A DNA stretch of 37,828 bases, from contig CM060339.1 in the NCBI GenBank assembly GCA_030674155.1, positions 40,640,915 through 40,678,742 of the forward strand, read 5' to 3'. The translations under genes were made by a program, and so were the position numbers. Of this stretch, positions 21,194 to 31,724 are shown in pieces (the first letter of the stretch is position 1; each line of letters opens with the position of its first letter). The notes under the pieces were generated by a model. That model made no database searches and was not told where the DNA came from. It worked only from the letters and a program-made list of their open reading frames with translations. The stretch comes from Stramonita haemastoma (taxonomy: Eukaryota; Mollusca; Gastropoda; Neogastropoda; Muricidae).

Positions 21194-22468
21194 TTAAAAA
21201 TCTCTTAATATGTCATACAGATTCCACCATGGACTTTTGCTTCTGGTAAAGGGTGGAAGCACAGCATCTCTTTGATAACTCCTGGGTGACTGTTGCCTGT
21301 TGAATCTAAAGGGTCTTCTTGGCTTTTCCCAGAAGAGTTGGCGGACGTGTCTGCCGATGTTGGCAGCCAGCACGCTGGACCCTCTCCTGGTGGGGTGTAG
21401 GCCATCCTTCAGAGTTCTGGAGTCCGTATGCAGGTTTGAGTGACCTAGACAGGAGACATTATTTAACCCAAGGAGCTCAGAACTCAAAAAAGCATTAAAT
21501 ATTTCCCGTTTTGAATCAAGCTGTGGATCCTTTACTGGCGCAATTTTACTGACCACGATCCTTGCTTTTGGGTGTTCACTGGCAATGTTTTTGACGCATT
21601 TTGCCAGGCTTTTACTTGCTGCTTGAGGCTCAGAACTTTTAATGTCGTTTAATCCGCAGTGGATAACAACGCCATCCACCGACTTTTCACAGTCCGAGAG
21701 AGCTAGTTGCATGCACTGTCCCAGATCTTTTATTGTGTTGGTCTTTCGAGATATGGCTGTAAAACCATAAGAACGACCCAGCCGGTGACCATTCACTCCC
21801 TTTGTGATGGAATCGTGGAGAAGAAGAACTACTGGAAGGCTGCTACTCGCTGCCAGATCTAATTTATTTTGGGGAACCACTTTTTTTGTTCTTTTTGACT
21901 GAGCGCCAGCGTCATTAGCATTGACGTCATGAGCTTGGTGTTCTATGGGCTTTTTATTTTCTTTAAGTTTGACTCCACGCTGATGCCTAGGTTCTTTATG
22001 AGGTGGAGTTGTAGGCTGTTTGCAATGGACAGCAGCTGGTGGAGAGCACCTCACGGCATCAGCGTATGTCAAATTGCCAGATAGATTGTCTGTTTGAGTT
22101 TCTTTGTTGGCCTGTGTTGATTGGGACTTCGATGGTTTGCCAGTAGATCTAATACATTCTAAAATTTCTTTTTGGTGTAAAACAATCTTCTCCAGAGAAA
22201 TTATTTTATCAGACAAGTTTTCGATAACAGCTTTAAGGTTTCGAATGTCACTCACTGTGTCTGGAGAATCGTATGGTCGATTGTTGTTGTTGTCCTGTCG
22301 ACTGGAGCCGCTCTGTTCTGCCTGGCTGCCTTGCCCAACGGATCGCTTCAGCAGACTTTTTCTGAGATCTGGTGTTTCAGCCTGTTTTGCTTTGTTGCCA
22401 GTGGTTTCTTTGACCACAGTGGAATTCAGGCGACCACTCAGGCTTCTGGATCTGGTTGTTCTTGTCAT
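21194..22468 (-). CDS. Retrotransposon ORF1: coiled coil plus SGNH/esterase-like domain
   Basis: A 424-residue intact frame. The N-terminal third is basic and low-complexity (RTTRSRSLSGRL). A predicted coiled coil lies at about residues 76-110 (IRNLKAVIENLSDKIISLEK). The C-terminal half looks like an SGNH hydrolase: LLLHDSITKGV (block I, with HDS instead of GDS), VDGVVIHCGLNDIK (the GxND-type block) and LKDGLHPTRRGSSVLA (the D-x-x-H catalytic block). Esterase-like ORF1 proteins are known in several non-LTR clades, where ORF1 binds RNA or membranes; the role of the hydrolase is unsettled. It precedes ORF2 on the same strand. Copy E3 has the 3' part of the same ORF1 (26712-27252). Confidence 0.88.
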   Translation of the reverse strand: MTRTTRSRSLSGRLNSTVVKETTGNKAKQAETPDLRKSLLKRSVGQGSQAEQSGSSRQDNNNNRPYDSPDTVSDIRNLKAVIENLSDKIISLEKIVLHQKEILECIRSTGKPSKSQSTQANKETQTDNLSGNLTYADAVRCSPPAAVHCKQPTTPPHKEPRHQRGVKLKENKKPIEHQAHDVNANDAGAQSKRTKKVVPQNKLDLAASSSLPVVLLLHDSITKGVNGHRLGRSYGFTAISRKTNTIKDLGQCMQLALSDCEKSVDGVVIHCGLNDIKSSEPQAASKSLAKCVKNIASEHPKARIVVSKIAPVKDPQLDSKREIFNAFLSSELLGLNNVSCLGHSNLHTDSRTLKDGLHPTRRGSSVLAANIGRHVRQLFWEKPRRPFRFNRQQSPRSYQRDAVLPPFTRSKSPWWNLYDILRDF

Positions 22469-23020
22469 TTTCGGTAGATCAGCGACATTTCAGATGCGAA
22501 TCCGAGTTTAGCTTGTGACCATTTCCGCCATCTTGTATCTTCTCAAGTCACGCTCACATTGTCACGCTCCTTAAGGGAGTGTGAAGAAAACCCCACCCAT
22601 ACCCACTCTATCTAACTTCCCGACAACAACAAACGCAGAACACAGAGGAGAAATTTCCAATCTTTACTATTCAAATTTTGATGGTAATGAAAATCAACAA
22701 TCAAAAAATAACAAGGCAAAACCAACGTACCAAAATACACTTCCTCACGCTTACAAAAATCTTATATAGTAAACAACAACAAAAATATAATAACAATACA
22801 AAAATCGCACGCAAAAAAAAATGTACAAGTTTTCACACCCACAAACAACCGCACTCTAATCTAAATATTATATATCAACTCTAATTTAAGGTCCTGTATT
22901 TCTCACAAAACAGTTTTTGAAGTCAAAAATGAATTAAAAAGAAACACGCAAAAAAAACACACACCAAAAAGAATCACTTTCCTGACAGTTTACCTCGCAT
23001 CGCCACCATTGTATCTTCTT
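22469..23020 (-). other. 5' region of copy FL (probable 5' UTR/internal promoter)
   Basis: It is non-coding and A-rich on the plus strand. It contains two similar words, cgccatcttgtatcttct (about 22526) and cgccaccattgtatcttctt (about 23001), one near the ORF1 start and the other at the junction with the (TG)n of E3. Non-LTR elements carry their promoter in this region, but no specific promoter motif could be recognised. The right limit is taken as the TG start. Confidence 0.5.
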
Positions 23021-23030
23021 GTGTGTGTGT

Positions 23031-23106
<76 letters not shown>
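23021..23106. repeat. (TG)n tail of copy E3
   Basis: About 86 bp of TG with one TATG interruption, between the FL 5' region and the E3 3' end. Confidence 0.95.
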
Positions 23107-23107
<1 letters not shown>

Positions 23108-23337
23108 GTCGTTGTTGTCTTCAATTTAAGGTCTGTTCTAAGTGATATTAGAGAAAAAAGTGGAAAGTGTAATGAAAGTTATTGAAGTGAGTGGAAGGGG
23201 TGAAAAGAGAAAACGTCATAAGATAGTATTTATGGTGGTATTTTTGTTCGCTTAAAAAAAAGTGATAACAATACTCTTAAAAACAGGAGCAAAAATTAAT
23301 CTCAGCAAAGTATGAAAATTTAACAATAATAATGTCA

Positions 23338-26300
23338 CTACAATAAGTATTCAAGTGGGCTGTGTAATAAACATCCAACAATGGTAAAGGCTAACTTTGA
23401 ATTATCGAAAACATTTTCCAGAGACTGCTCAGAAAATGTGGGCAAAAATGGTTTTACAATTGGGCACTCAAATATAATATGAGCGTTTGAAATATGATCT
23501 CCACATAGACATCTGATATTTTTTGCAAAATTTAGTAAGGAATGCATTTAATTTCATTCTAAAATATAATGAACTTACCCTTCTTACAGTTAGAAAATTT
23601 AAATCTTTTTGAAAAGGAGACATATAACAAGAACTATGGGCAGTAGTCAGACGACTCTTTAAAGACCGGCCCTTGAATTGACCAGATTCTTTTAATTTAC
23701 CCCATGATGTTTGCTCTAATATACGGTATATCTCTTGTATAGATACTGGAACATGCAGTTCTATCGATACCATTTCATGTCTTGCCCCTTTTTTTGCAAC
23801 TCTGTCAGCCCACACGTTTGAAAAAAAAATCCAGCATGAGAAGGTATCCAACAAAATGAAACAGGAATACCTCCTAAACTTAGGAGGTGTATGACATGGT
23901 TAATTTCAATAATAATTGTGGAGACTTTCTTAAAATTGGGGGATTTCAGAGCATACAATACCGACTTCGAGTCAACACAAAGTAAGATCTGAAAGAAGAA
24001 ACATGGAACATCAAGAATATAGGTAAGAGCCATAAGAATTGCAATAAGTTCAGCTGTAAATATTGAATGATATTTACCAAGATAGTACGATTTTTCTATT
24101 TTAAGTGCTGGTATGACGAATGCACAACCTGTGTCATGATTTTCTAAAACTGATCCATCTGTATAAACTTTTAAGTAGTCGGAATACTAATTTTCAATAT
24201 GGGATCGGGCATCTGCAACCATGACGTTTTGACTTTCCTTCTTTTTTTCATTGGTATATGCTATATCAAAACATGCTTTATTCATCTCCCATGATGGACA
24301 TGGTAGCACTTCTTTTTGTGTTTCTAAGTCATATTAATAAAGTTCAGATTTTTTAAAAAGGTCTGATACATAGGTGCCAATAGGCTTTAAAAATGAAATA
24401 TGTTTAGCCCTCTTTGGAAAATTCGTTTCTGCTTGAACAATTAATTCACTTGAGACAAATTTTTTGTTATCAGTGCTCCGTAGCACATATTTGGCACATG
24501 AAAGTTGTCGGTAATCAGCTAGGGGAAGTTCTCCAATTTCTTTGTAAGTTCCTGTGGTGGATGCATGGAATGGTAACCAAGTGCAAGTTTGTATGCCTTA
24601 CAATCTATACTTTGGAGTTTTTTTAAGTAATTGGGAGCACTGAAAAAGACTTCTTGGCCATATAACAATTTGGAACATACAAGTGACATAGACAAGCATT
24701 TAAGAGTGAAAATATCTTGTCCCCAGGATTGTCTGCTAACCATTTTAAGAAAATTAATGCATTTCCTTGCCTTTGTTAGAATGTATTCAATATAAGCATT
24801 CCAAGTTAATTTTGATGTAAGCTGAATGCCAAAAAATTTAATGTCTCTGGATCGTTTCCATTGTTAAAAAGCATAATGTGCGTTTTTTCTGTGGACAATG
24901 TCGGACCAATTTCAAAAATGTATTGTACTTTTTATACCACTTTATGTCACAGCAAATTTCTCTGCGTGAAATTTGGGCTACTCTCCCTGGGGAGACCGCA
25001 TCGCCACAAGTGCAGCGCCTACCCATTTTTTTTCCCCTCAGGGATGGTGTCTAAACACGACACCTGTGTGCATGCTGGTTTGTTTTTTTTATATAATTTT
25101 TATTTTATTTATGCAAATTATCTAACTCTTTTTGATATACGTTTTGGGTATAATTTATCATCCTCTTTGTTGTAGTCCGCTTCATATTGACATTCATCCT
25201 TATACATATATCGTCAGCATATTGTACTAGGACGACATCTTTAGATAGTTTTGTGGGTAAATCATATAACAGTATACTAAACAGAAACTGGGCTATTACA
25301 GAACCCTGTGGTAAACCCGTATGCAATGACCTAAAGTTTGAATATGCATTCCCTACTTTCACTTGCATACTTCTGTTGCATAAAAAACTTTTGATATAAT
25401 AGTAAAAATGCCCGGAAAAGCCAATAGTTTTCAGTTTATGCAATAATTTAGCATGCCAAACTTGATCATAGGCTTTTCTTACATCAAAAAATGTTGGAAG
25501 AAGATTTTTTCTTCTTGCAAATTGTAGCTTGACTTGAGTTGTTAGTTTATCTAAATTATCAATTGCAGATCTACCTTTTTGAAAGCCTGCTTTATTGACA
25601 GGAACAACCTTATTTTTCTGACAGTAATACACAAGCCTCCTAAGAATGATTTTCTCCATAAGCTTACAAATGTGAACCCAAGCTATATGTATTGTAGGCA
25701 GCAAAGATACTTTTTAAACTTTTCCCAGGCTAATTTATAGTTAAATTTTGGGAGTTGATCTTTTTCAGAGTTACAGGGGACTGACATTTCATTAAAAGTA
25801 ATGGTAATAGGTAGATGATCACTCCCCAATGTATCTTCATATATTGCCCACGTACATTCAGGAGCAAGAGCAGAAGATATTAAAGAAAGATCTAATGCTG
25901 ATGCTCTGTGAGTAGAAATGTCAGGTATTCTAGTGACACTTCCATCATTTAGTAGGCACAGGCAAGAGTCTGTTATATTTTCTAAAAATCGATTGCAAGA
26001 GATGGATATACTTCCTTTATCCCAGAAGGATGCATGAGCATTGAAATCCTTTGCAACCAGCCACTTCTGATCATCTTGTATTGAGTGCAGCCATTCTGTA
26101 TTAAAGTCATTAGCTCCCTTAGGCAAATATACAGAAACAATGTTCATGACTAAATGGTCTGTAAACTTTACACGTGCAGCACACCAGTACGAATCTGGTA
26201 TATTACTAGGCATAGGTGAAACGCATGCACTATAATCTATTCCTTCTTGGATGTATATTGCTGTATTGATTTTACTAACAGCATCAACGTGTTCATGAAT

Positions 26301-26489
26301 AGGTGGGTAATAATAACCTTGAAGTTTGGGTAGTTTAAATTTCTTTACATTGAGGGACTGTAGGATGAGAACTTGGTAACTGTTACTAGAAAGATGCTGA
26401 ACTAAATATGGTAGATTTGTGGAGATAGATCTAGCATTCCACTGCATAGCTTTAAGCATAGGTGGGTCACTTGAAGACACGATACACAA
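23338..26489 (-). pseudogene. E3 ORF2: EN, deleted RT, RNase H, Cys/His motif
   Basis: The endonuclease is at 25683-26489 (LKAMQWNARSIS, FNAHASFWDKG, GSDHLPITI; the GDF motif is changed to KDF). It joins directly to KLMEKIILRRLVYYC of the RT at about 25700, so about 250-300 residues (linker and first RT motifs) are missing. The RT continues with AGFQKGRSAIDNL, FFDVRKAYDQVWH, TGLPQGSVIA and QYADDICIRM (25105-25640). After the SINE insertion it goes on with LSTEKTHIMLFNNG (about 24880), thumb (24519-24743), RNase H with FTAELIAILM, CVDSKS, FCWIPSHAGF and VWADRVAKKG, and finally CLCGDHISNAHIIFEC (about 23460-23510). Several frameshifts show it is dead. Confidence 0.85.
24928..25110 (-). mobile_element. 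SINE family A 3' fragment inserted in the E3 RT
   Basis: The minus strand contains aatgggtaggcgctgcactt, gtggcgatgcggtctcccc and gtgacataaagtggtataaa, matching the 3' part of the complete SINE at 33160-33260. The coding sequence resumes on both sides (ELDNLHK before it, LSTEKTHIMLF after it), so the insertion postdates the RT. Confidence 0.8.
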
Positions 26490-26711
26490 AAGCCCTTGTC
26501 AATAGATAAATCAAAACACAAATAAAAAAAAATAAGAGTCAAAGTACACAAATATTAAAAGTTCAGTCAAATCAATTAAAACTATTTTTAAAAATACAAA
26601 CAAAAACAGATAATTCTGGATAGTATAGAACAGCTGCTGTGGAGATCAGAAATCACAGTGTTTATTACTGTACTAGATCTACAGCTGGTGCAAGCAAAGA
26701 CATACAAAATG

Positions 26712-27250
26712 TCACCATTGAAAAATTTTCACCACAGGAACATTATAGGGAGCATGTTGTCTCCACCCGGGGCAGTCCTGCTGGTAGGCATACTGATACT
26801 GTCCTTGGCTATACACTGGCTGATGGTAGTGGTCGTCAAAGGCCTCGTGTGAAACGGGATGAAGGTTCATTGGTTGTTGGCTTCTTCTTGGTCTTTTTCT
26901 CTTCCCTGTTTGCCAAAACAAAGCATGAACATGCCTGCCAATGTTTCTAGTCAGTGTACTGGAGCCTTTTGCATTGGGATGAAACGAATCTTTGAAGTGA
27001 TGATGAGTGTACATGTTTTCATGGGACACAAATGACACGTTGTTAAGATGATATAACTCAGAACAAGACATAGCATTCAAAAGTTCTCTTTTCATCTGAA
27101 GACTAGGGTTTTTCAAAGGGGCAACCTTGCTAATTACTACTTTTGTCTCAGGAAAAGAGGTCAAAATCTGCTTTACATTTCTAACAAAGTGTTTGCTGGC
27201 TTCCTTGGGATCTGACTTTTTAAGGTCATTTGTCCGGCAATGAATAACTA

Positions 27251-27252
<2 letters not shown>
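26712..27252 (-). pseudogene. E3 ORF1, C-terminal part (SGNH-like)
   Basis: The frame, read from the TG junction, is VVIHCRTNDLKKSDPKEAS, then VVISKVAPLKNPSLQMKREL, then a block FKDSFHPNAKGSSTL that aligns with DGLHPTRRGSSVL of the intact ORF1, and RNIGRHVHALFW. The Asp-Gly of the catalytic D-x-x-H block has become Asp-Ser, but the His is kept. The N-terminal half is lost to 5' truncation. A long frame reaching 27992 only reads into the microsatellite and is not coding. Confidence 0.85.
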
Positions 27253-27346
<94 letters not shown>

Positions 27347-27354
27347 GTGTGTGT

Positions 27355-27418
<64 letters not shown>
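27253..27418. repeat. (TG)n tail of copy E4
   Basis: About 165 bp of TG with single CG and TC interruptions; it joins E3 ORF1 (27250) to the E4 3' end. Confidence 0.95.
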
Positions 27419-27420
<2 letters not shown>

Positions 27421-27783
27421 TCTTCCATTTTACGTCCTTTCACATGAAGTGATACTGGACAGGGTAGGGGGAGGGAATTTTTTTTTTTAATGAAATAAAA
27501 TAAAATAAAACAATAATAATAATGATAAAAATAAAAAATATAATAAAGTAAGATGAATAAATAGAGAAAATGAATAATGAAGTTAATAAATTTAAAAGAA
27601 AACAATAAAAAAAAACAACCCAAAACCCTCTTAATATAAAATCTAATGATAATAACAGTTGAAATTTTGATAAAAAGAACAGGGAAAGGGAGAGATAAAG
27701 ACAGAGAATGGTGAGGGGATGGAATGACTAAAGATAAATAAAGATTCAAGAAATATATGAGAAAAAAAAGATGGAATGTTAGC

Positions 27784-27958
<175 letters not shown>

Positions 27959-28139
27959 GCAGGTGTGTAGTTTTGGCTGAAGATATCCTCATTATATTAA
28001 GCGGAACTATATGCTATATACTAAATTAACAGGAAAGAATAAAATTCATAACAGAACAACATTGACATAACTACAACAAATGCCCTAAAGGACTTAACAA
28101 TAAACCTTTAGCAATAGCAAACACTAACTTGATATTCTC

Positions 28140-28951
28140 CAAAACTTGTTCAAGGGAAGTTTCTTGAAAACTGGGTAAGTAAGGTTTTAATGTCTATGAT
28201 TGCTTCCACATAAGCATTTAACATCCTTGCTAAATTTTGTGATAAAAGCATTTAGTCAGATTCTATAAAATAATGCCTCAAGCTGTCTTTCTTTGATCAC
28301 ATTTCTATAAGTCTTTAACTGATGTATGTATGCTTTCACAAACACTTTTTTTACAATCTGTTCTTTGCTGTATTATTTCCGTGAATATATTTGAGGGTGC
28401 TTGTTCTAACATGCGGTGTCCTTCTTGGATAGATAAAGGAATATGTAGCTCAATGTTTCCACTTCTATTGCTTGCACCTCTTTTTGCAGCCCAATCAACC
28501 CATTCATTTGAGTACAATCCTATGTGGGAAGGTACCCAAAGAAAGGTGACAAAATATACCTCTTAAACTTAAAAGGTGTACAATGTGTTTTATATCTAAT
28601 ATAAAATTCGAATGATTCTTGTAATATGCAGATTTTATAGCATATAAAACTGCTTTAGAATCGACACAAAGTAAGGCATGGTAAAAACAGTATGGATGAT
28701 ATAGTATGTATGTTAAAGCCATTAAGATTGCAACCAGTTCAGCTGTAAATATTGATCGATTTACACCAATCTAATAAGATTTTTCTACTTTGAGTGCTGG
28801 TATAACAAAATCTGAACCAGCTTGATGGTTCTCTAAAAGAAATCCATCAGTGTACACTTTAAGATAATTGCAGTAGTTATTATGAATATAGAATCTAACA
28901 GTAGCTGCCAAGACATTTGGATTCTCGTCCTTCTTCATGTATGTGTAATCA

Positions 28952-28956
<5 letters not shown>
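28140..28956 (-). pseudogene. E4 ORF2: RNase H and C-terminus remnant
   Basis: The minus strand gives [17 protein letters not shown] and NYLKVYTDGFLLENHQAG (about 28800-28940). A stop-interrupted RNase H middle follows, with LLCVDSKAVLYAIK (about 28650), then EWVDWAAKRGASNRSGN (about 28490) and HRMLEQAPSNIFTEI. The Cys/His tail has a deletion that removes the His/Cys half present in E1 (about 28195). It is non-functional. Confidence 0.8.
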
Positions 28957-29038
<82 letters not shown>

Positions 29039-29187
29039 TGTGTGTGTGTGTGTGTATGTGTGTGAGTGTGTGTGTATGTGTGTATAATGTTTGTGTGTAT
29101 GTGTGTGTATGTGTGTATGTATGAGTGTATGTATGTTTGTGTGTATGTATGTGTGTATGTGTGTATGTATGTATGTGTGTGTGTGTA
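28957..29187. repeat. (TG)n-(TGCG)n-(TATG)n compound tract at the right end of the array
   Basis: TG for about 38 bp, then about 11 copies of TGCG (about 28995-29040), then TG and TATG variants to 29187. It lies where a tail of another family copy would be expected, but no element body follows on the right. Confidence 0.93.
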
Positions 29188-29289
29188 AATTGGGGGATAG
29201 TAAAGAAGGGTTCCCCTGAAATTCACATGTCAAAAACGACTATGTTTCTATCACGTTTTAATTAAAACTCCCCCAAAAGTCGTTGGGAT

Positions 29290-29455
29290 GAGATTATAAG
29301 CCAAGGTCCCGTGTGTTAACGCACGCAGAACACCACTGTGTGCGTTGGGAACGAATAACAAAATTGATAACAGTGCATACACACAGGGACTAGATGTAAA
29401 ACAACAACAACACATGATTGCTGATTCCATAATCCTAGAAATAAAATAATAAATG
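29290..29455 (+). mobile_element. SINE family C, 5'-truncated
   Basis: Begins gattataagccaaggtcccg and continues with cgcacgcagaacacca, gtgcatacacacagggacta, ttccataatcctagaaataa and an AT-rich tail. It is the same body and tail as 31725-31930, and it lies just downstream of the transmembrane exon of the Ig-like gene. Confidence 0.75.
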
Positions 29456-29561
29456 AATAGATGATAAATCTAAAAAGTGGTTCATGTTTTGACACTCTTT
29501 CTTCTCGACACACGGTCAATGAAAAAGAGGGAAAGCTGTCATAGTTTACCTAATCTATTAC

Positions 29562-29676
29562 CTGAAACACCAACAGATGATTAACCAGATTAAAGGGATC
29601 AGGGTCAGAATCAACAGCACAATCAGAGCTATAGTGGCATCTCTCCAAGCAACACCAACCAGATCATCCTCTTCAC
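29562..29676 (-). CDS. Ig-like receptor gene, transmembrane exon
   Basis: On the minus strand the exon follows a strong acceptor (ttttgtttcag) and ends at a gtaatag donor. It is 115 bp, starting in phase 1 and ending in phase 2. It reads EEDDLVGVAWRDA followed by a hydrophobic run of about 22 residues (TIALIVLLILTLIPLIWLII) and CWCF. The phase-1 start matches the phase-1 end of the exon at 32341-32538. The acidic stalk then membrane span fits a single-pass type I protein. The cytoplasmic exon is not certain. A possible acceptor near 29505 (gtgtgtcgag) would add only a short basic tail and a stop, and this is speculative. Confidence 0.8.
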
Positions 29677-30045
29677 CTGAAACAAAACCCAAACAAATTT
29701 GCACCTCTTAATGCAAACGCTTTTTTTAAAAATCATATCAAGTGGTACAAAATTCAAAATACAAAAACAAAATAAAAGAAAGGCAGTTAAATGGACCAAG
29801 AGGGCAGAAAATAGACAAGGAGGAGGTGACAGGAAGAAAATGAACAAGGCAGAAAAAGGCATAGTTAAGGTTAGAAAAGAGAACATTCATAACACAGAAC
29901 TTCCAGAGAGTGGGGAAGATATTTATACTGCCCCCCCCCCCTCCCCCGTAGCATTCCCATGGAGAACTATTAACTTCATGGAGTTGCAGTCTATTTCACA
30001 TCTCAACAAAACTGTGATGCATACTTTTTGCCATATCTGAAAAGG

Positions 30046-30046
<1 letters not shown>

Positions 30047-30114
<68 letters not shown>

Positions 30115-30141
30115 ATTCTCTCTCTCTCTCTCTCTCTCTCT
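30047..30141. repeat. (AT)n followed by (TC)n
   Basis: About 64 bp of AT, then ccctatt and 26 bp of TC, followed by a short TG run. Confidence 0.95.
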
Positions 30142-30308
30142 GGGTGTGTGTGTGTCACTCTTAGACTGGTAAAGCCAGGTATATTATACATCAAAGTAAA
30201 ATTATTTTAAGTACTTTTAGGATTTACACAGATATTTGTCCACAAATCATTCATTTTGCGTGTATGTGTGTGTTTTGCCTTATAGTCAGTCAGTGAATGA
30301 AAAGAATT

Positions 30309-30352
30309 CTCACACACACACACACACAACACACACACACACACACACACAC
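30309..30352. repeat. (CA)n microsatellite
   Basis: About 44 bp of CA with one extra A. Confidence 0.93.
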
Positions 30353-30798
30353 GTACCTCCACAAGGTGTAAGTATCAATTAGCTAATCCACAAGAAAAAA
30401 TCACACTGATTTCACACACAGTGATGTTTTATGAGGCTCAGGAATCAGTTTGAAATCAAATTTGCCTATTGCCTCTTTCAGCATGTACCTCCTCTTTGTT
30501 ATCATTTTCGTGATGAAAAATCATAGACTTATGGTGATATAAAAAACAAGTCCCAAAAGGATACAAACAAAGAAACTGACAGTTAACTGAAGGGAACTCA
30601 TTTGAACGGTGACTAGTTCAGCTGGTAACCTGAGTAGGTTCCCTTGGATTGAACACAATTTTAAGAGTTTCAAAAAAATGGTTTTTAATGTCATATGATT
30701 AGCCCAGTGTTTTGAGGTCTGCTTATTCCGTTTTCACAGGCTGCTCAAATACACTCAAATTTACAGTTTGTACAAAAAAAGGGAATTTGTTAATTTTT

Positions 30799-30803
30799 TA
30801 GCG

Positions 30804-30898
<95 letters not shown>

Positions 30899-30912
30899 AC
30901 ACACACACACAC
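30799..30912. repeat. (GC)5-(CA)n microsatellite
   Basis: A gcgcgcgcgc start followed by about 100 bp of CA, with one TACA interruption near 30893. Confidence 0.95.
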
Positions 30913-31185
30913 GTCCAGACATTAACAAAAGATCTGACATCATATCCTAAGGAAAGTCAGAATGAGGGCTACTTTAATAGTGGGCAAAAAGAGTCTCATC
31001 TGCAAAACTCTCACTCTTGGTGAACTTCTCTGGGCTGTAGTCAAGGAATGATAAAAATAAAAATAACCCCTAACCTTAACTCCACTCCACAAAGGGGAAC
31101 AAAAACTGTAGCGCTGAACCCCCTACAAGCTCACATCAACCTTGCATAGGTAACAGCTTGCCCTCCATACTCACTTACCCAGGCT

Positions 31186-31210
31186 TTGCGCTCTAAAGAC
31201 TAGAGCGCAA
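31186..31210. other. Perfect 10-bp inverted repeat
   Basis: ttgcgctcta and tagagcgcaa are separated by aagac. It stands at the 3' side of the RTE-like relic at 31211-31715, next to its (GAA)-type tail, so it may mark the element end or the target. Confidence 0.7.
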
Positions 31211-31715
31211 TTCCATAGTCTTCCCAGACTGATGGGTGCCTTCTACTTCTTCTTCTTCTTCTTTCTCATGACCCGAACGGTCGTGGAGGAGACATGAGAG
31301 ACGATTCTGCAGCCAGCCGTCGCCATCCAGCCCTGTCCTCCGCCTTCCGAATGAGTGTTGGACTGTCCAGGCGGGTCCACTCCTTGGTGTTATCCATCCA
31401 GCCTTTGGTTTGTCTGCCTCGGCGTCTGCCACCTTCTAGCGTTCCTTGTAGGACTGTCTTAGGGAGGGTGTTATGGCGTGTGACATGGCCGAACCATGCC
31501 AGCTTCCTTTTCTTGACAGTGGCTAGTAGGGGTTCCTGAGGACCAGCCATCAGTGCGACTTGACTTCGCACATAGGTGTTTGTTTTCCGATCCTTCCAGG
31601 AAATCCAAGGTGTCGCCTGAAGCATTTTGTCTCGAACGTCTGGATCCGCTTGGTGGTTTCAGCGGTCATTGTCCAACTTTCGCAGCCGTAGAGCAAGACT
31701 ACTACCATAGAAAGG
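31211..31715 (-). pseudogene. RTE-like retrotransposon, C-terminal ORF2 fragment and tail
   Basis: The minus strand encodes VVLLYGCESWTMTAETTKRI and FETKCFRRHLG (about 31620-31700). In another frame it gives ISWKDRKTNTYVRSQV, KKRKLAWFGHVTRHNTLPK, TVLQGTLEGGRRRGRQTKGW and KAEDRAGWRRLAAESS (31290-31605). This is the standard C-terminal region of RTE-like elements; the usual coupling of W-FGH and GRRRGR is visible. A frameshift near 31610 and truncation at 31715 make it a relic. A GAAGAA run (31242-31262) follows the coding end. It lies in an intron of the Ig-like gene, in the same orientation as that gene. Confidence 0.88.
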
Positions 31716-31724
31716 AGCAAAGGA

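Larger units (their letters stand above)
16789..23020 (-). mobile_element. Near-complete non-LTR retrotransposon (copy FL), I-like EN-RT-RNase H type
   Basis: The minus-strand element has a 5' region (22469-about 23020), ORF1 (21194-22468), a 323-bp gap, ORF2 (20870 down to 17084, one frameshift), and a 3' UTR (16861-17083). That UTR ends in cttcagtttaacgtccttcc followed by a (TG)n tract, which is a (CA)n tail on the element strand. ORF2 with RNase H after the RT points to the I group of non-LTR elements; ORF1 has an esterase-like SGNH domain. Its 5' end abuts the tail of copy E3 and its tail abuts the truncated 5' end of copy E2. The exact 5' boundary is inferred from the (TG)n start at 23021. 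No target duplication can be seen because the target is a simple repeat. Confidence 0.85.
23021..27252 (-). mobile_element. Retrotransposon copy E3 (5'-truncated in ORF1, internally deleted)
   Basis: The minus strand starts in ORF1 (VVIHCRTNDLK, at 27250 beside a TG tract) and runs through the rest of ORF1, the endonuclease, an RT lacking its beginning, RNase H and the Cys/His motif. The 3' end is a degenerate form of the family terminal block (ttcaatttaaggtctgttct, about 23116). The tail is the (TG)n at 23021-23106. A SINE fragment (24928-25110) is inserted in the RT. Confidence 0.85.
29677..31185 (-). other. Intron sequence between Ig exon and transmembrane exon (left part)
   Basis: No exon signal is seen. 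It contains a C run at about 29931, the simple repeats listed separately, and otherwise AT-rich unique DNA. A frame at 29699-30040 is random. Confidence 0.55.
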
